The notes under the pieces are model-generated. The model saw only the letters and a list, made by a program, of their open reading frames with translations, did no database searches and was not told the origin of the DNA. A program made the position numbers and the translations under genes. Source: Ancylobacter polymorphus (GTDB taxonomy: Bacteria > Pseudomonadota > Alphaproteobacteria > Rhizobiales > Xanthobacteraceae). Taken from it: 64,000 nt of DNA. The stretch is taken from assembly GCF_030813495.1 (NCBI RefSeq), contig NZ_JAUSUI010000006.1, positions 404,914-468,913 of the forward strand, read 5' to 3'. This document shows, piece after piece, positions 63,888-64,000 of the stretch. Numbering within the stretch: position 1 is the stretch's first letter; every line of letters starts with the position of its first letter.

Positions 63888-64000
63888 GGCGTATCCCTCT
63901 GCTGGAGCCTCGACTGTCACGCTTCTTATTCTTTGGTCTAAGTCTGGTATGCAATACACACGCCGTCAATGAAATCCGTTGCGGCAGCGCAGCATCCACG

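Overview
The window is about 64 kb of GC-rich chromosomal DNA from an alphaproteobacterium, most likely Hyphomicrobiales and plausibly Xanthobacteraceae (Ancylobacter/Starkeya/Xanthobacter type). This placement is inferred from gene content: a TsaE-AmgK fusion followed by murU, a DivL-type kinase beside tsaE, AddAB instead of RecBCD, an RpoH box sigma-32 and ubiE-ubiB-coaBC-dut order. No database search was possible. There are no insertion sequences, phage genes or CRISPR arrays. Genes are dense and often overlap by 4 bp.

Layout: 1-2.5 kb is the tail of a lasso-peptide cluster (PqqD-like leader binder, B2 protease, HprK-like kinase, nucleotidyltransferase). 2.5-5.7 kb is an aromatic-acid efflux operon (FUSC, DUF1656, HlyD). 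5.8-12.5 kb holds a haloperoxidase-like hydrolase, an AraC regulator, a histidine kinase with a FixJ-type regulator and a single receiver, Dps, a glutathione transferase and MarR. 12.6-17.2 kb is a branched-chain-type ABC importer with a fused LivHM permease. 17.3-18.7 kb has a DMT transporter and a GNAT acetyltransferase. 18.9-27 kb is a lipoprotein, ubiE, ubiB, an inserted exported haem protein, coaBC, dut, an Rrf2 regulator and cysK. 27-32 kb is divL, tsaE-amgK (tRNA t6A plus MurNAc recycling) and murU. 32-39 kb is addB, addA, trxA.

39-48.4 kb carries a DUF1993 protein, a periplasmic UbiC-like protein, an MgtC/DUF4010 membrane protein, and on the minus strand an apparent respiratory operon ydeP-cioA-cioB-poxB. 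In that operon pyruvate oxidase would feed quinol to a cyanide-insensitive-type bd oxidase. 48.8-60.5 kb looks accessory: a flavin monooxygenase, a 1719-residue pseudokinase/AAA/histidine kinase, a divergent AraC activator, and a Tat-exported molybdenum hydroxylase with its 2Fe-2S subunit and a dihaem cytochrome. The block ends at a tRNA-Glu gene. 60.9-63.9 kb returns to housekeeping genes: a small membrane protein and an RluD-type pseudouridine synthase with overlapping divergent starts, rpoH with a strong terminator, and a CBS-domain protein.

The most notable items are the lasso tailoring pair, the giant pseudokinase-histidine kinase beside the molybdenum hydroxylase, the Tyr-for-His H-box in DivL, the unknown haem protein inside a conserved operon, and two matching ATACC-N2-GGTAT palindromes about 115 bp upstream of two minus-strand transcription units.
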